The translations under genes were made by a program, and so were the position numbers. From positions 9,650,996-9,714,995 of the forward strand of contig OX422184.1 in NCBI GenBank assembly GCA_949130485.1: 64,000 bases of DNA, given 5' to 3'. Within the stretch, counting starts at the first letter, position 1, and every line of letters begins with the position of its first letter. The stretch comes from Agelas oroides. Taxonomy: Eukaryota; Porifera; Demospongiae; Agelasida; Agelasidae. The notes beneath the pieces were generated by a model. The model saw only the letters and a list, made by a program, of their open reading frames with translations. It did no database searches and was not told where the DNA came from. Positions 42,049 to 53,745 of the stretch are shown here, in pieces.

Positions 42049-42419
42049 CTGAAGGCACCACAAAACCAGAAAAAGCAATTACACTAATATTCTTCCATTG
42101 ATGTTGACGTGTTGTTTACATTGTGTGGTTTTGTTAGCAGTGCAAGTATTAGCAGGCACAGGTAGGCATTAATAATGTCCCCTGAAGAAGTTGAACTGAT
42201 CTGCATAGCATTTCATGCAAGTGGGCAAGTGCTATGCCAATCTAAAGTTTTCTGCTTTTGTAGGTACATGGGAGTAAGTCTGCTGGCAAGGAAGTTACAT
42301 GTAAAGCCTGCTGCTAAACTAGGGACACTAAAGGGAGAAAACTGAGCTAACCTCGCCAGCAGCATAGACACAACTTAAGTTAACTACAGCAAAATACATG
42401 TTTTTGCATGTTTCCTTAC

Positions 42420-42513
42420 CTCTGAAGGTGCTGACAACCGAGTCAGGAAACCCTCCATCCTCCAGCCATTCACAGACTTCGTCCAATGACTTGCCCTCGA
42501 GACAGCTCGTCAT
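42420..42513 (-). CDS. SAM-domain N-terminal exon
   Basis: Minus strand. Reads CLEGKSLDEVCEWLEDGGFP, DSVVSTFRG and ends at donor GTAAGG (phase 1). 'SLDEVCEWLEDxGFxxxVVxxFRxxxIDG' is the first half of a SAM domain, a helical protein-protein interaction module. The second half should be in the next exon and was not found. The upstream limit is uncertain: the frame stays open further to the right but there overlaps a plus-strand exon. Confidence 0.6.
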
Positions 42514-42644
42514 CCCGACTTGAACAAACATCTTGTGCTTGTAGATGGGATGCCCAGAATCCTGGTCCTGAGTCGCCACACGTTCCTGAGTCACCACACG
42601 TTCGACAAACGCTGAAGTGCACAGAGGAATCGACGCATTTGCAG

Positions 42645-42855
42645 AGATGGAGCCAGATCCGCATGCCGAATTATTTGAACCTGAGTTACACTGTGATACT
42701 AACACTGAAACGCCAACGAGTTCCTCAACCAAGAAGGCTGCTGCATTGTTCATTCTAACCTTCCAGGAACGGTACAAGTTATCCCAAAAGGCGATCAACT
42801 TTGCGGTAGGCACTGTTGACGCAATTGTTGACAAAATACAGAAGTGTATCAGGAG
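42645..42855 (+). CDS. Helical-region exon of a transposon-like gene
   Basis: Acceptor CGCATTTGCAG and donor GTATGA. Reads ELFEPELHCDTNTETPTSSS, TKKAAALFILTFQERYKLSQ, KAINFAVGTVDAIVDKIQKC. 'AALFILxxxEx..LxxxAx..VVxxV' is the region that follows the N-terminal zinc fingers in the multi-copy gene family of 150-422 and 43357-43996. It lies antisense to the open frame upstream of the SAM exon, so two opposite genes meet here. Confidence 0.5.
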
Positions 42856-43356
42856 GTATGACAATGACATGGTTATAATAATGAAGTATTATGCATAATG
42901 TACAGCAAGACCAAAGTAAGGCTAACAAAAAAGAAGAGAAGAAACACTTTAAAAATTACACATGCAAAAACTAATGAAAACAACACAAGCACAAACAAAA
43001 GTACCATGAAAAAAAACAAAGAAAACAAATTAAGTAGGGATATCCCACAAAGGATTGTCCAGTGCACAATGGTAATCATTGAAGGTCTCACCATCACAAA
43101 AATCATAAGTACCCACTTGGGGTGGAGGGCCGTTCCTTGAAAACCTACAGTATAAAAATAAATATAATAACTTGACAAGTAACATGACTACTCAACGGGC
43201 CTTTGTCGTATGAGGATTCAGTGACGTATGGTGTCAACTTCTACAGTCCATTGAATTGTCTTGACATAACTCCAAAAATTCATTATATGGTGCATTATAC
43301 AGCCTATCATCTGCTTGTAATTGACTATACATGTATTATTCCAATGAAATGCATAG

Positions 43357-43541
43357 GACCGGGCACCTGATCACTACGTGGTGCATGCGTATGGAAGGCA
43401 AAAACTCCTACTTCAAGCGAATCGCCCAAATCAGCAACTTCAAGAATGTGCAATACACAGTTGCGAAAAGACATCAACGCCTCCTGTGTGCGTATCTACA
43501 TGGTGGTGCGTTCTTTGATACCGAAGTTGAATGTGGTCCAG
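43357..43541 (+). CDS. Conserved core exon of the transposon-like gene
   Basis: Acceptor GAAATGCATAG, donor GTACATG. Reads GHLITTWCMRMEGKNSYFKR, IAQISNFKNVQYTVAKRHQR, LLCAYLHGGAFFDTEVECGP. 'G..xxxWxMRxExKxSYFKRxAQxxxNFKNVxxTxAxRHQ' is the most conserved block of the family. The intervening exons expected after 42855 (large central region) are missing or unrecognised between 42856 and 43356, so the gene may be internally deleted. Function unknown. Confidence 0.65.
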
Positions 43542-43616
43542 GTACATGTACATACATTGTCTGCATGCACTAAATCACTCAGCATACTGATAGTAACATA
43601 TTTTTTTACCAAGTAG

Positions 43617-43716
43617 CTACAGCTGCCAAGCAACTGTGTGTTGAGGATCCAGACATTATTACCAAGCTGAATGAGATCACAGGGAACAGTTCACATTCAA
43701 CTGCTTTGGTACACAG
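43617..43716 (+). CDS. Next exon of the transposon-like gene
   Basis: Acceptor TTTTTTTACCAAGTAG, donor GTGAGATCC. Reads TAAKQLCVEDPDIITKLNEI, TGNSSHSTALVH. The phases connect to the exons on both sides, which supports genuine exon structure rather than chance ORFs. Confidence 0.6.
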
Positions 43717-43812
43717 GTGAGATCCTTGAATACTCTATAGTAGGCCTCTGTGTCTAATGTACTTACAACCTATCTCCTTGTTTTCCTTGTTTTCCCCATG
43801 TATATACATCAG

Positions 43813-43996
43813 ACCTAGATGGATCGTCCACATGGGTGTTAAGTACACATTTACGGAGTATGTCCTTACTGGATGGCAAGATGACGATCTACCGGCATTT
43901 GGACAGATTCAGTGCATTGTTGTCATGGATAGCATAGTATTATTCCAAGTCACAAAGTACCACACACTTGGCATTGACCAACACTTCCAGCAGTGA
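43813..43996 (+). CDS. Terminal exon of the transposon-like gene
   Basis: Acceptor ATATACATCAG. Reads PRWIVHMGVKYTFTEYVLTG, WQDDDLPAFGQIQCIVVMDS, IVLFQVTKYHTLGIDQHFQQ, stop TGA at 43994. 'DLPxFGxIxxIxVxxxxVLFxVxxxxTxxFxxHxxxxx' is the usual C-terminal region; family members normally continue for another 40-60 residues, so the stop may be premature. The downstream stretch to 44200 has related but frame-broken sequence. Confidence 0.6.
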
Positions 43997-44199
43997 TTGG
44001 ACAGGATGTGTTGACAACACATACGGACTACGTAAATAGATACCCGTCCATTCTTCAAACTACATCTTATAACTTTGATGGGGCTACAGACGAGGGACCT
44101 AATCATTGATATGGAGAGGGTTAGAGCTAACCTTGAGTTAGCAACAAATGTATACATTGACCGTGTGAATGGTTGTACTTGTGGCGATTGATTCACTTA

Positions 44200-47100
44200 T
44201 GCTCAGTCAAGAGCAACAACAGTAGTGGAAACTGTACTAACATTTCACAAGATAATGAGCCAGATGAATATTATTGTTCTGCTTGGAAATTGATGTCATT
44301 ATTGCGTACGTCTAGTCCACCTATCAATGGTATGTCCCACCCCACCCACCTGGGGGTGGAGTGGGGATTTGTCCATCTCATCATTTTTTTTCGCGGTTTT
44401 TGTTTTCGCGGAAGCAACTCTGTCGTCGAAAATCGCAAAAATTTGCACACAGCGAAATTTCCCTCCATACGGTATGTGGACCCACAAAGACATGTGTAAG
44501 ACGGACAACCCCACCTCAAACCAACAAAGAATGTGCATGGTACATCCATTAGAGAAGTCTATTACATGTGAATTGTTGCAACCATCTGAGCACACATTGA
44601 TATACTACTTGAATTGGTTTGGTCATGCAGTGAAAGGCCTAGGTGGGTTGACTGTACAACCACATTGCCTGAGGATACACTCTCTCCAACACCTAAGCTT
44701 CTGGTTCAATTATCTCCTAACGAAAGGTCTTTCTCTGCTGTGAAGTCATCAATCATCCTTAATGCACAAATACATTAGAGGAATGACCTCCACCACATTC
44801 ACTGCAACCCCATCCACAGAGGATTCAAAGAAGGGACAATGCTCATACAAGGCAGCTCATGATTTGAGTGTGATGCAGATCATGATCAGTGGTACAAAGA
44901 GTTAAGTGTTAGTAAAAGAGCCGAAATTTGGAGTCAGAAGTTTTGGGGTAGCTGGCAGGCTAAACTTGACTGTGGGTTCTTGACCTTGGACACACCCACT
45001 CATTAGCGAGCATTCAATATTCAGGACCTTCCGACCAGAGAATGCTCCTCTGGACTAAAAGCTGCCTAAAATGGAGTCCCTACAAGGTGAAAGGAGCATT
45101 TTCTACACCCGTTTGTGCAAGAAAGCAGACAAATGGCCCACCTGGCATTGACCACAGGGCTTTTCTACAGGTAGCTACAATGGCCGCCATGCACGGTCAG
45201 CCAGAGCAGTTCACCCACCCACCTCCCCCTGTCCCACCCTTTCTGCTAGCGCAGAACCTATCTACTAAACTATTATGGTTAGTTATTAATGAATTAAAAC
45301 TACATACTAGAACTTAAGGATGAAGTTTGTGTGGTCACTGAAGTGTCAACATTTGTGATCATAACTCAAGTTAGCAGTGGTTATCTTTAGCAAATTAAGT
45401 ACTTTAAAAACAATGAAATCACTCTTCTGTGGATTAATAATTTTGACTTTGTGTGTGTATCGAAGAGACCATGATTCACAGCCATTGTGTATTCAAGGAA
45501 ATATGCGGCGCTGTACGCGTCATATGGGAGAAATTTTACAAGACATAGTAGTCCAACTGTAACTTGAGCCGCGAAGAATGTGGCTTGTGACTTTGTGTTA
45601 GCCAGAAGCGGGAAAAACCAGTGTAGCTCTGTGTGTGCTGCTTGTTCTTCATGCCATGGTTTTCACTTGACCTCTCGGCACAAGCGTATACTCTATTTAA
45701 TGCACATGCGCTTAATCTAAGAATTTAGTGTGCTCCAGCTACTTGTGTGTATGAACACTTCGTCTTAAATTAGTTCATATATGTGGCTGTCCAAAGGTGC
45801 TGTGAAGTGCACTACCTGAATGTAACTATATGCACTATGCCACTAGTGCTTCATAATGAGTGTGCTTATGCCACTATGTAGAAAGTGTATACCCTCTGGT
45901 TTATTGAAAGTGTATGGTGCATCACAACAAATACATGGTACATTTCTCTCTTACAGCAGGCAACAAACAAGCACAATGCATGAAACATATTAAACAAATT
46001 ATTACTGGCACCCTTGTACATGCCTCTGATACAACCTAGACACTGAGCTTGAGTGGGCTGCAGACTGGTCATAGTAATTTGTGTCTAAAACTCAAGTACC
46101 GTAAACTCTGGTTATTAGGCTCATATTATTTATTAGGTGCATGCTTCCTTCCTGGTACACAGCATCATTTATTAGAACACCTGGTAGTGTCTTCATTGTG
46201 TGCACAGCACACTACAGCCACTTCATGGATGATGGTAGGTGGACACCTGCATCATAAAGTGTGCTACAGCCACTTCATGGATGGTGGTTGGTGTGCATAT
46301 CATAATTATGATAGGTGTGCCTTGAACAAGAACAAGCATTCCGCCCACCTCATTTCTATGGAGCAAATCAAGGAGTGACCATCACAAGATCAAGGTAAAA
46401 TATCCCTCAAAGCTACGATGGAAAAATAGACGACCCAATTCTTCTATGGGACTTTCCTTGCTACGTACCTAGCCTTATAGACTCTACCTCATGCAATTGC
46501 CCATGTGATTTGATGGCATCATTAGCACCCTCCCATTGACAAAATGTAAGAAACATTTTACTGGAACAGTAGGTGCAATGAACTACTCTGAATTCAACCG
46601 AGAAGAATGGTTGGCTAGCACAGCATGATGCACACCATCCAGCGAGTTCTTTATAAATACCATGATAAATCTACAAGCAGTGTAACATTATTTCACTTTC
46701 AGACAAGGGAGGCGACTCTTCTCTAACCTCTGCACCATCGGTCTGCCAAATGTCATTGTCGAAGTCATAGTACACTATGCCCCTTAGAATCTAGTGTAAG
46801 CACTGAGAAGTAGCTTCATCGGAAAGTGAAACCAGCGAAGAGAAACTCAAGATAATCTGCTACTACTATGACAATTTATACCAGACATTGAAAAGTTTGT
46901 GCTGAACTCTAAGATTGTCAATCATTGCACTCTTCTTACTCTGGTTCTTGCTAAACTTGCCGCCCACTTTCAATAAAAGTATTTCCTACCGTCTTTCTAG
47001 CCGTGATGTCACTCACATGAGAAAATGTACCAAGCCCTCTCCCGCTTAACCGTTGTGCAAGCGACAGGAAGCTGGGCGAGGGGTCTGGGAACAAGGCTAT

Positions 47101-47229
47101 CCCATAGAGGAGCAACATTTTTAGTTAAAAGTACCACCATAGTCCTACATAACTTGAATCGCGAATTGGGCCGATTCTGCTCATGAATAATTAACGAGTC
47201 AGGTGACCATAATGGCACGCTATTTGTGT
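44200..47229. other. No recognisable gene; dispersed repeats
   Basis: Around 44385-44480 a repeat with TTTTCGCGG/GAAAATCGCAAAAATTTG is of MITE-like composition. MAAMHGQPEQF at 45180 opens a 45-codon frame of no known type. Acceptor-like and poly-pyrimidine tracts occur, but no coherent exon set. Confidence 0.35.
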
Positions 47230-47300
47230 GCAAAGCTTGCCTGAGTAGGCTTGAATGTTTGTGAGTGTGGTGGAAAGGCAGAGAGCCATCCTGGAAGGCG
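47230..47300. repeat. Partial copy of the 10391/57046 repeat
   Basis: GCTTGCCTGAGTAGGCTTGA and AGAGAGCCATCCTGGAAG match the outer half of 10391-10535 on the same strand. Confidence 0.75.
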
Positions 47301-47914
47301 GTGCTATATTTAGAGATGCTGCTAATCAAGCGATGAGTCAACTCTCAACTGGTGGTCCGAATTTATCATGTGGCAATATTATTTTGGTGCATTCAGCTGA
47401 GGATCTGGGTATCCTTGGGGGAGGGAGCAGCAGTGTGGTGCTCAGCCCACTGCTGATTGATTGATTGGGTGGGAGTGGAACCCCTGAATGGGACTCCACA
47501 CCTGGATGTATGACCCTCCACTAAGCATCCCCAATAGATAGGAAACTTACCAGTGGTGGTAAGGCAGGTAGCCAAAGTAAGCTCATTGCACACAGTGGGC
47601 ATTAAATAGAATACACAACAGCCGAGGCCGGATAATCTGAGGAGCTAGATATCTGAAGTTGCATAAGTGAGGTTCCACTGTATACTGTAATACATATGAC
47701 AGAGTTGGCTGGACTGAACAAAGTTTATATACATAATATGGCAGTGGTGAGTGCTAACCAGCAAGACCTTTGCCAGTTTCAACACGTTCTGCTCTCCAAA
47801 GAAGTGGCCTCACAATGAGGTATCGTCATCTCCACTTTCTTCACTTGACATCATATCAGAGATTAATATTTTGCTCCATTTCTCACCCCACCGAATGTCC
47901 AGCGAAAGAATCTT

Positions 47915-47970
47915 CGGGGCTCCTCATTCAAAGCAAGCCTTAGGCAGGGAGTGGTCCCACAACCTTCGCA
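47915..47970. repeat. Arm fragment of the 8546-9593 foldback family
   Basis: GGGGCTCCTCATTCAAAGCA, AGCCTTAGGCAGGGAGTGGT, CCCAC. Confidence 0.75.
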
Positions 47971-48527
47971 CAGAGACAAGCCTTGCTTTACAGCAGCCAT
48001 AGCTGCAATTAGCACTACAGTGACTGTCACCCACTCTCGCTCTGCACACACATAGTTATGTGCACAGGCTAGTTGGGGAGAACAAGCATGAGAGAAATGC
48101 CGGAGAACTTCATGCCAGCAATGGCAACAATTGCTGAAGTGCCCATCACCAATGATTTACACAAATCATTGACAAATTGAGCCAATTTTCAAGTTATCCG
48201 AAGGTAACACTTCCATCGTAAGTGAAAACTGGAGGCGGTTTGCTTCATCTGTTCGAGAGAAAGCTTCGTGTTTGGCAGCCTTTGTCAAAACCCACGATCA
48301 CTCACGAACTAGTACCGCCCCTTCCTGGCTTTCCTGAATAGTGATGTAAGTGGAAAGGTGTGGCCTAGACTTATTTGTACCAAACAGTCAGGGTTTACCC
48401 CAAAGTCATGCTAAAGCTTCTTAGCTTTGCGCGGTACTCGTTGGTACACCTCATGTATCTCGTGAAGGTAAACAAACAGGCCGATCTAGTACTAAATGTA
48501 TAATAAGTAGTTCATGAACCTCAGTTA

Positions 48528-48605
48528 ACCCTTGAACTGCAGATATCGCATTTTTGCGACGTGCACGGGCGTCCTCTATGTGCAGCTGTCGCAATTTTGC
48601 GACAA
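48528..48605. mobile_element. piggyBac-type terminus with subterminal hairpin
   Basis: TTAACCCTTGAACTGCAG followed by palindromic TCGCATTTTTGCGA and later TCGCAATTTTGCGA. The end resembles those at 2880 and 20728, but no matching right end was found. Similar single ends: 51395-51398 (right-facing, AGAGGGTTAA) and 51530-51570 (TTAACCCTTTGAACGCG). Confidence 0.45.
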
Positions 48606-48829
48606 ACTAAGCTTAGTCAATAAAGACGTATGATGATTTGGTACCTCTCCGTGGAAAATGGTGGCATATTCGTGTATTGAATGAAGATGTTGGCCAATCT
48701 TCTCCACCCACTTTTGTACTACAGCACTCACTGGGGATGTTCCATCTCGTCGTGTTAGTTTCTTTGGGCCTGGGAACGAGGCTAGTACCAGCCGTGCTTA
48801 CAGGTCAACGCGCGCGATTTTGCTTGTGA

Positions 48830-49345
48830 ACTAGTCTCGCTCCCAGACCAATAACCGTGGTTATTGGTCGGCGAATGAGATTGCTTTTGCGCATGCGTAC
48901 ATGATTAGAAAAAGGCGTCCTATGCAACGGTTAGCAGCCGGGCAGTGCTGTGAACATTTTTTTTTGACCACGGCAAAAGTAACACTATGAACACACTGAG
49001 TGGTTGTGAAGCTGCACGCTGTGATGACCATCAGTTTCGTTATGATCAGCAAGACTCATATAGTGCCCAAAGCCACGCGGAAGACAGCTAAACGCAAAAG
49101 TGTGCGGTAGCGAAAGTGCCATTGTTTGTATTCTATCTTTGTTCAGACCACTTGTCAACGATAACTCGAAAACGGTTCCAGTACTCACCTTGAGTTTAGC
49201 ACTTGCTCAACACACAAAGTGAGTTTCCGGTATGGTTCCCTCTGTGGTGAACATATATCAGAAAGTCGGTAGGGATGGCGCAGACGTGCAATATATGCAA
49301 TACTTAAGCAAAAGCCGTATAACTTCACCACAAACACACTAAAAG
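48830..49345. repeat. Composite of three dispersed repeat families
   Basis: 48830-48990 (CTCCCAGACCAATAACC, ATTAGAAAAAGGCGTCCT, CAGCCGGGCAGTG) matches 28480-28580 and 52140-52280. 49060-49210 (GCCACGCGGAAGACAGCTAA, AAGTGTGCGGTAGC) matches 51455-51530. 49266-49345 is the family of 5126. Confidence 0.65.
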
Positions 49346-50044
49346 CTCATTTTAAGCACCCAGCCTACAATGTTGAGGTAGAATGAGCTCCCTTACCTGA
49401 GGTACATGCGATTACGTAACCCCGGCAACTGTACCCACTACATATCTTGAGTGTTGACCATGCATATAGATTAGAACTCACTTTACAATTTTTCAATATC
49501 TTGTCTCGTCATTTTAAAAGTAATTAGCAGTTGCTGCACTTACCTGGGTCGCCAACATGAGTGCACCCCTGGTACGGGCAATCTGCTATATTGAATGGCA
49601 GTCAGCTGCGTTTATATGGATACCAATCCACAAACTGAGTCAATATCTTGTTTTAAGCATCCCTTTCCACCTCTAGTAAAACTGCTGCTTTGTGATATTA
49701 CTACCCTATCCCTATCCAGTGACTTCTCTAATAGAACGTTATTTAGGCATACATATACACAATAATTATACACAAAGAATTCAAGCACCATGTGTAACAG
49801 CAACAACAAAAAAGAAGATTGTCAGTGAGTTATATTTATCACCTTGATTCTGATAATTTGTAATGAAGTGAACTGAAGTCACATTTGGCTGCCTTGATGG
49901 TGGATACTGGCAAAAGTTTGCTGGCTAGCTTAGGAAAGAATCCATCTGGTCACGCATGACAAATCCCTCTAGAGGGTCCTCTTACACTTCTAAGTAGGTA
50001 AGGTGTGTCTTGCATTTCAGGATTTGACTTGTGGTTAGAGGTCA

Positions 50045-50160
50045 CGTGAGTTACATTTTACTACTAACTTGCTGTTCAGAGAGCCCAAAAAGAAGGGGTG
50101 TGTACTCATACACCATCCCTCGCCATCTGAACCTGAGAAACCTCCTGTACAACCCGTGGA
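50045..50160 (-). pseudogene. Reverse-transcriptase fragment (DIRS-like or related)
   Basis: The minus frame reads IPIHGLYRRFLRFRWRGMVY, EYTPLLFGLSEQ. 'IPIHxxYRRFLRFxWxGxxYEYTxLPFGLS' is an RT palm motif of the DIRS/PAT-type branch. About 40 codons only; no catalytic DD box is included. Confidence 0.6.
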
Positions 50161-50839
50161 TCGGAATGTGATTTGTGTAAATAGTGTGTAAGACCTCAAA
50201 CCGATACAAGAAATCATCACATACACCGCACCTCATTTCCCATCAAATATGCGGATGGTCAAAGGATTCATTTTCTCAACAACAAAATGGCCAGTGCAAA
50301 TCATTCATTCTTCATGAAATCAATTGACAGAATGGAGCTATGGCACCATTCATTATACAAGCCGTTTTGGTTCGCTTTGAAGACAAAACGTTTTACAGCA
50401 CTGTTGCTGTTCTGTATTTCTACAGTGTTTGTAAGGGACGACACAAGTGTCCTATTTTTTGTCACTCTTCCACTTCCATAAGTTATTTTAAGTATAAAGT
50501 TAGAACAAGGCTAAGAGCACTCGATGCTAAGGTTGAGTATGTTATTTGACTGTGCACCCCTCCCCCCTACGTCCACCTCGTGTCCACCTGACATTATTCA
50601 TGTGATAAGTGTTACCAGGCTTTCCCCGTTTTTCACCGCTCTTCTGCCCCATTTATTATACTGAACTGAAGAACATAAAACGGGAGGCCTGGGAATGTTG
50701 CTAAGGTGGACATAGGGGTTGAATTTCCCAACTTAAAAAATATGATGCACTTTGCAAGTGAGTTTCTACCAGTCAGGTTGAGAGTACCTTTGATTGTTCT
50801 AAACTTGTACTTTGGAAAGGGAATACCTCAGTGGTGTCC

Positions 50840-50990
50840 AGTTTAAAACAGATGGCTCCCCTTTTTGCAGAAACTAACTTCAAGCCCAATGAAGCAAATT
50901 TATCCCAGCATACACTGCAGACTTTGTCGGAAGTGTTAGGTGTTACTGACTGACATAGTTTGAAAAAGTGGCCAAGTCGCTGGTTACAAA
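50840..50990 (-). other. Short cysteine-rich open stretch
   Basis: The minus frame reads HFFKLCQSVTPNT, KVCSVCWDKFASLGLKLV. CxxCW spacing hints at a small zinc-binding module, but no family is recognised and no exon boundaries are secure. Confidence 0.2.
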
Positions 50991-52139
50991 TCCTGAAAAG
51001 ACATGCGTAGCAATCCCCATCTTGCCCTATGGTGATGGTTACGGCTTCTCTATACCTCGAGGGTATGTCCCGATAGTTACGAAGGCAAGATAAGCCTGCC
51101 TACTTGTACCGTTCAGTCGATATTATTGCTAGCTGGCAGTCTTTGTTGGAACAGCTGCTCGCTGCGATGCTCAGAACCATTGCCCGCCCTGGTTACTACA
51201 GTCGTAGAGAGTGGAAACACTAATGAACTACCAGCAAGAATACTAGTTCATGGGCGAACTTTGTTTCAAAGAGAGAAGCCACAAAACAGTATGATGTCAA
51301 AAGTGCGACTTTTGGCGCTATGGGCCGTAATATGCTTCCCGCGGTGATAGGTAGGCACGCAGGTGCATATATATATGCTTCCCGTGTCCAGAGGGTTAAG
51401 CACCCAGGATTCCTCTTTGAGTGCCTTGTGATCAGCAAGACTCCTATAAGGGGTCAAATGCCACGCGGAAGACAGCTAAACCCGAAAGTGTGCGGTAGCA
51501 AAAGTGCCCCTTTTCTCACAAACAGTTTAACCCTTTGAACGCGAACAGTGTATTTATACGCCTGCGTTAGATTCTGGCCCTTGTCGCGTGAAGAAGCGAA
51601 GCCAAGTAGCTCCTGGGGGTAAATCCCTTCTTATTTAGTAGTAATTGTTGAGGCCACGCCTTTTCACTTACATCACTATCCAAGAAAAGCAGGAGGGGGT
51701 GGTACTACTTCATGAAACTAGTCCAGCCTAGTTAAGAATATGTCCAGCAGTGAGTCCTCTTGCCCCAGTGAGAACGAAGTGGATGACGCAGCTGCACCAG
51801 TTAGTGTTGTAACACCAGATCATCTCAAGAGCCCATCTCCCATTGTTGCCAGCTAGAAACTGATGAAGGCCAACCACTCTCCGGAGCTCCGTATCAAACG
51901 TTTTGAAACCAATCTCCTGAATTTCGATCACATGACTGACCAGCTGCAGCACAGAAAACTATATTGACAACTGACCATCATAGCATCACAGTTTACTAAA
52001 GCTGTGAGTAGCTACTCTATTTAGTGTAGCTATAAGTTGGCACCTGAATGCACCGTCTTAACTATGTGTTGTTCATAACCTTGCCCACTACTATATATGG
52101 GATCAGAAGTGACTGTGCCAGCTGTGCGCGTGGTCAACT

Positions 52140-52405
52140 CGGGATTCCGCTTGTGCGCTAGTTTCGTTCCCAGACCAATGATTTGGCCTGGGAACGAGAC
52201 TACATGTGCGCATGCATACAAAATTAGAAAACAGCATCCTTCGCGAAGGATGCTGTTTTCTACTTTTGCATGCTTCATAGCAACCACAGTGTTGTGAATG
52301 GCTTTTATTGACCAGGCTGAACTTGAAGCTATGAAGACGTTGAGTGGTTGTAGAGATCCGCGCTGTGATAAGCATCAGTTTTGTGCTAAAATGACAAACA
52401 TACAA
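52140..52405 (-). repeat. Dispersed repeat containing a perfect palindrome
   Basis: Opposite-strand copy of the family of 28352-28580 (GTTGAGTGGTTGTAGAG, GATAAGCATCAGTTTTGTGC). Its middle contains the 38-bp palindrome at 52225-52262. Confidence 0.75.
52225..52262. repeat. 38-bp perfect palindrome
   Basis: TAGAAAACAGCATCCTTCG and its exact complement meet at TCGCGA with no spacer. Other family members carry only one copy of the AGAAAA-AGCGTCCT block. Confidence 0.95.
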
Positions 52406-53439
52406 TCAACAAATCATGATCTAGCTACTTATTAGGTCTGAGTCTAGGTCTGAGTCTGTTCATGTTATTACATGCTTGGAACCACTACTAAATTGTAAAC
52501 GCCGTTTCAAGTTCTGGGGATGTGGTTAGTAACACTTCAAAGAAATACCATATAGTCGGAAATATTGGCGGTCTTTAAATTTGGCGGTTATTGATGGAAT
52601 TTAAATTTGGCAGTGGCGCCGGCGCTTCGCAGCGTATAAGGTCATCATATACATTGCGAGCACATTTATCAGGGAGCGCTCAAGCATTGCCGTCCTCTCG
52701 CTTGAGGTACTTGAACAAAGCCGTAAGTTCGCAAATTTACAAGAAATATGACTGGCAGCATCAGGCAGGGCTAAGAGCGCTACTGCATGCATTATGTCAT
52801 TACACCTTGCGGGTGAAAATAATGGCACTATAATTTTATTTCCTCTTTATTTTTACTTCAGTACATTGTACATGTACGTATTTCCTTATAATAAAAATAA
52901 ACTTAAAAAAAAAAACATTACGAATGTAAAAAGATGTTTACATCTGTAATGCTTTTTTAAGTCTTGTGTATATATAGTTGCAGCTCTACAACTCTGAGAT
53001 TTCATGGGCACACAGACCAGAAACAGGAAATTGATTTTTTTGTTATCTTCAAAGAGAAGGTAGAAAGGCAGATCATATGAGATTAGCCCAGGTACGCAGT
53101 TGTTCACTGGAATATTTATCTCCATGCTTCTCCTCCAGACTAGACGGCACTGGGCTACATTACCTGGCAAAATGATTGCTGTATACCTAGGAAAATGGCT
53201 TCCATGGCCATTGTAAAGTCTAAGACAGCCCTTTTCCAGGCTTTGCTCAAGCCGTTTGTCAGTTGCATAACTAACATGTGTGCGCACATCAATTCAGTTG
53301 AAAAGACAGTTCTCTTGATACCCTTCCAGATTATCCTCTTTTAGGGGGCGCAGGGTTCCACCTCACCGAAAAGAGGTGACTCAAGCAGTGCTGTTCCTGG
53401 AGTGTCTCCTGGAAAGCGGTTGGGCAGGAGGTCTCAGTG

Positions 53440-53745
53440 CCTTGATATTCCCACAGTTGAATCAAATCTGTAGTGCCAATACGGAGCTCAGTTGCAAGAA
53501 TTCCATCTTTCGTTAGGGCTGTTATTACTGAGATACGTTGACCCCTTGCAAACAACCAGTGCAATTGTTGGTGTTTTACTACCCCTTATGGTGTACCCAT
53601 ATTTCCGCATACCATCTTTGTGGTCACCACCAGTTTCATCAGCCACAACAAGTTGGTCTCACCTGTACCGAAGGATTTCTGCCATGAAGTCTGCTCTAAA
53701 TTGTGAGCTTCTGTGGAGTGAGTCCACATATCTGTCCTTTCTTTC
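53440..53745 (-). pseudogene. Tc1/IS630-type DDE transposase fragment
   Basis: The minus strand, in two frames, reads QFRADFMAEILRYR, a stop, DQLVVADETGGDHKDGMRKY, GYTIRG and then, after a frameshift near 53570, RGQRISVITALTKDGILATE, LRIGTT. 'VDETGxDxRxxxRKYGY' carries the first catalytic D, and 'RGxRISxIxAxxxxGxxxxExxxGxxxG' leads to the second. This is the DDE_3 (Tc1/mariner-like) catalytic core. The second and third catalytic acidic residues are not visible, and stops and shifts abound. The plus-strand 204-codon ORF here is its antisense shadow. Confidence 0.7.

Noticed and set aside
42520..42870. Long open minus frame upstream of the SAM exon
   Set aside because: Only the SAM part is recognisable; the remainder is antisense to a better-supported plus exon.
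45180..45317. Pro-rich 45-codon ORF starting MAAMHGQPEQF
   Set aside because: Good ATG context but no homology, no exon signals and low complexity.
48528..51398. A 2.9-kb piggyBac element between two TTAA-type ends
   Set aside because: The two ends (CCCTTGAACTGCAG and the complement of AGAGGG) do not match beyond CCCT, and no transposase lies between.
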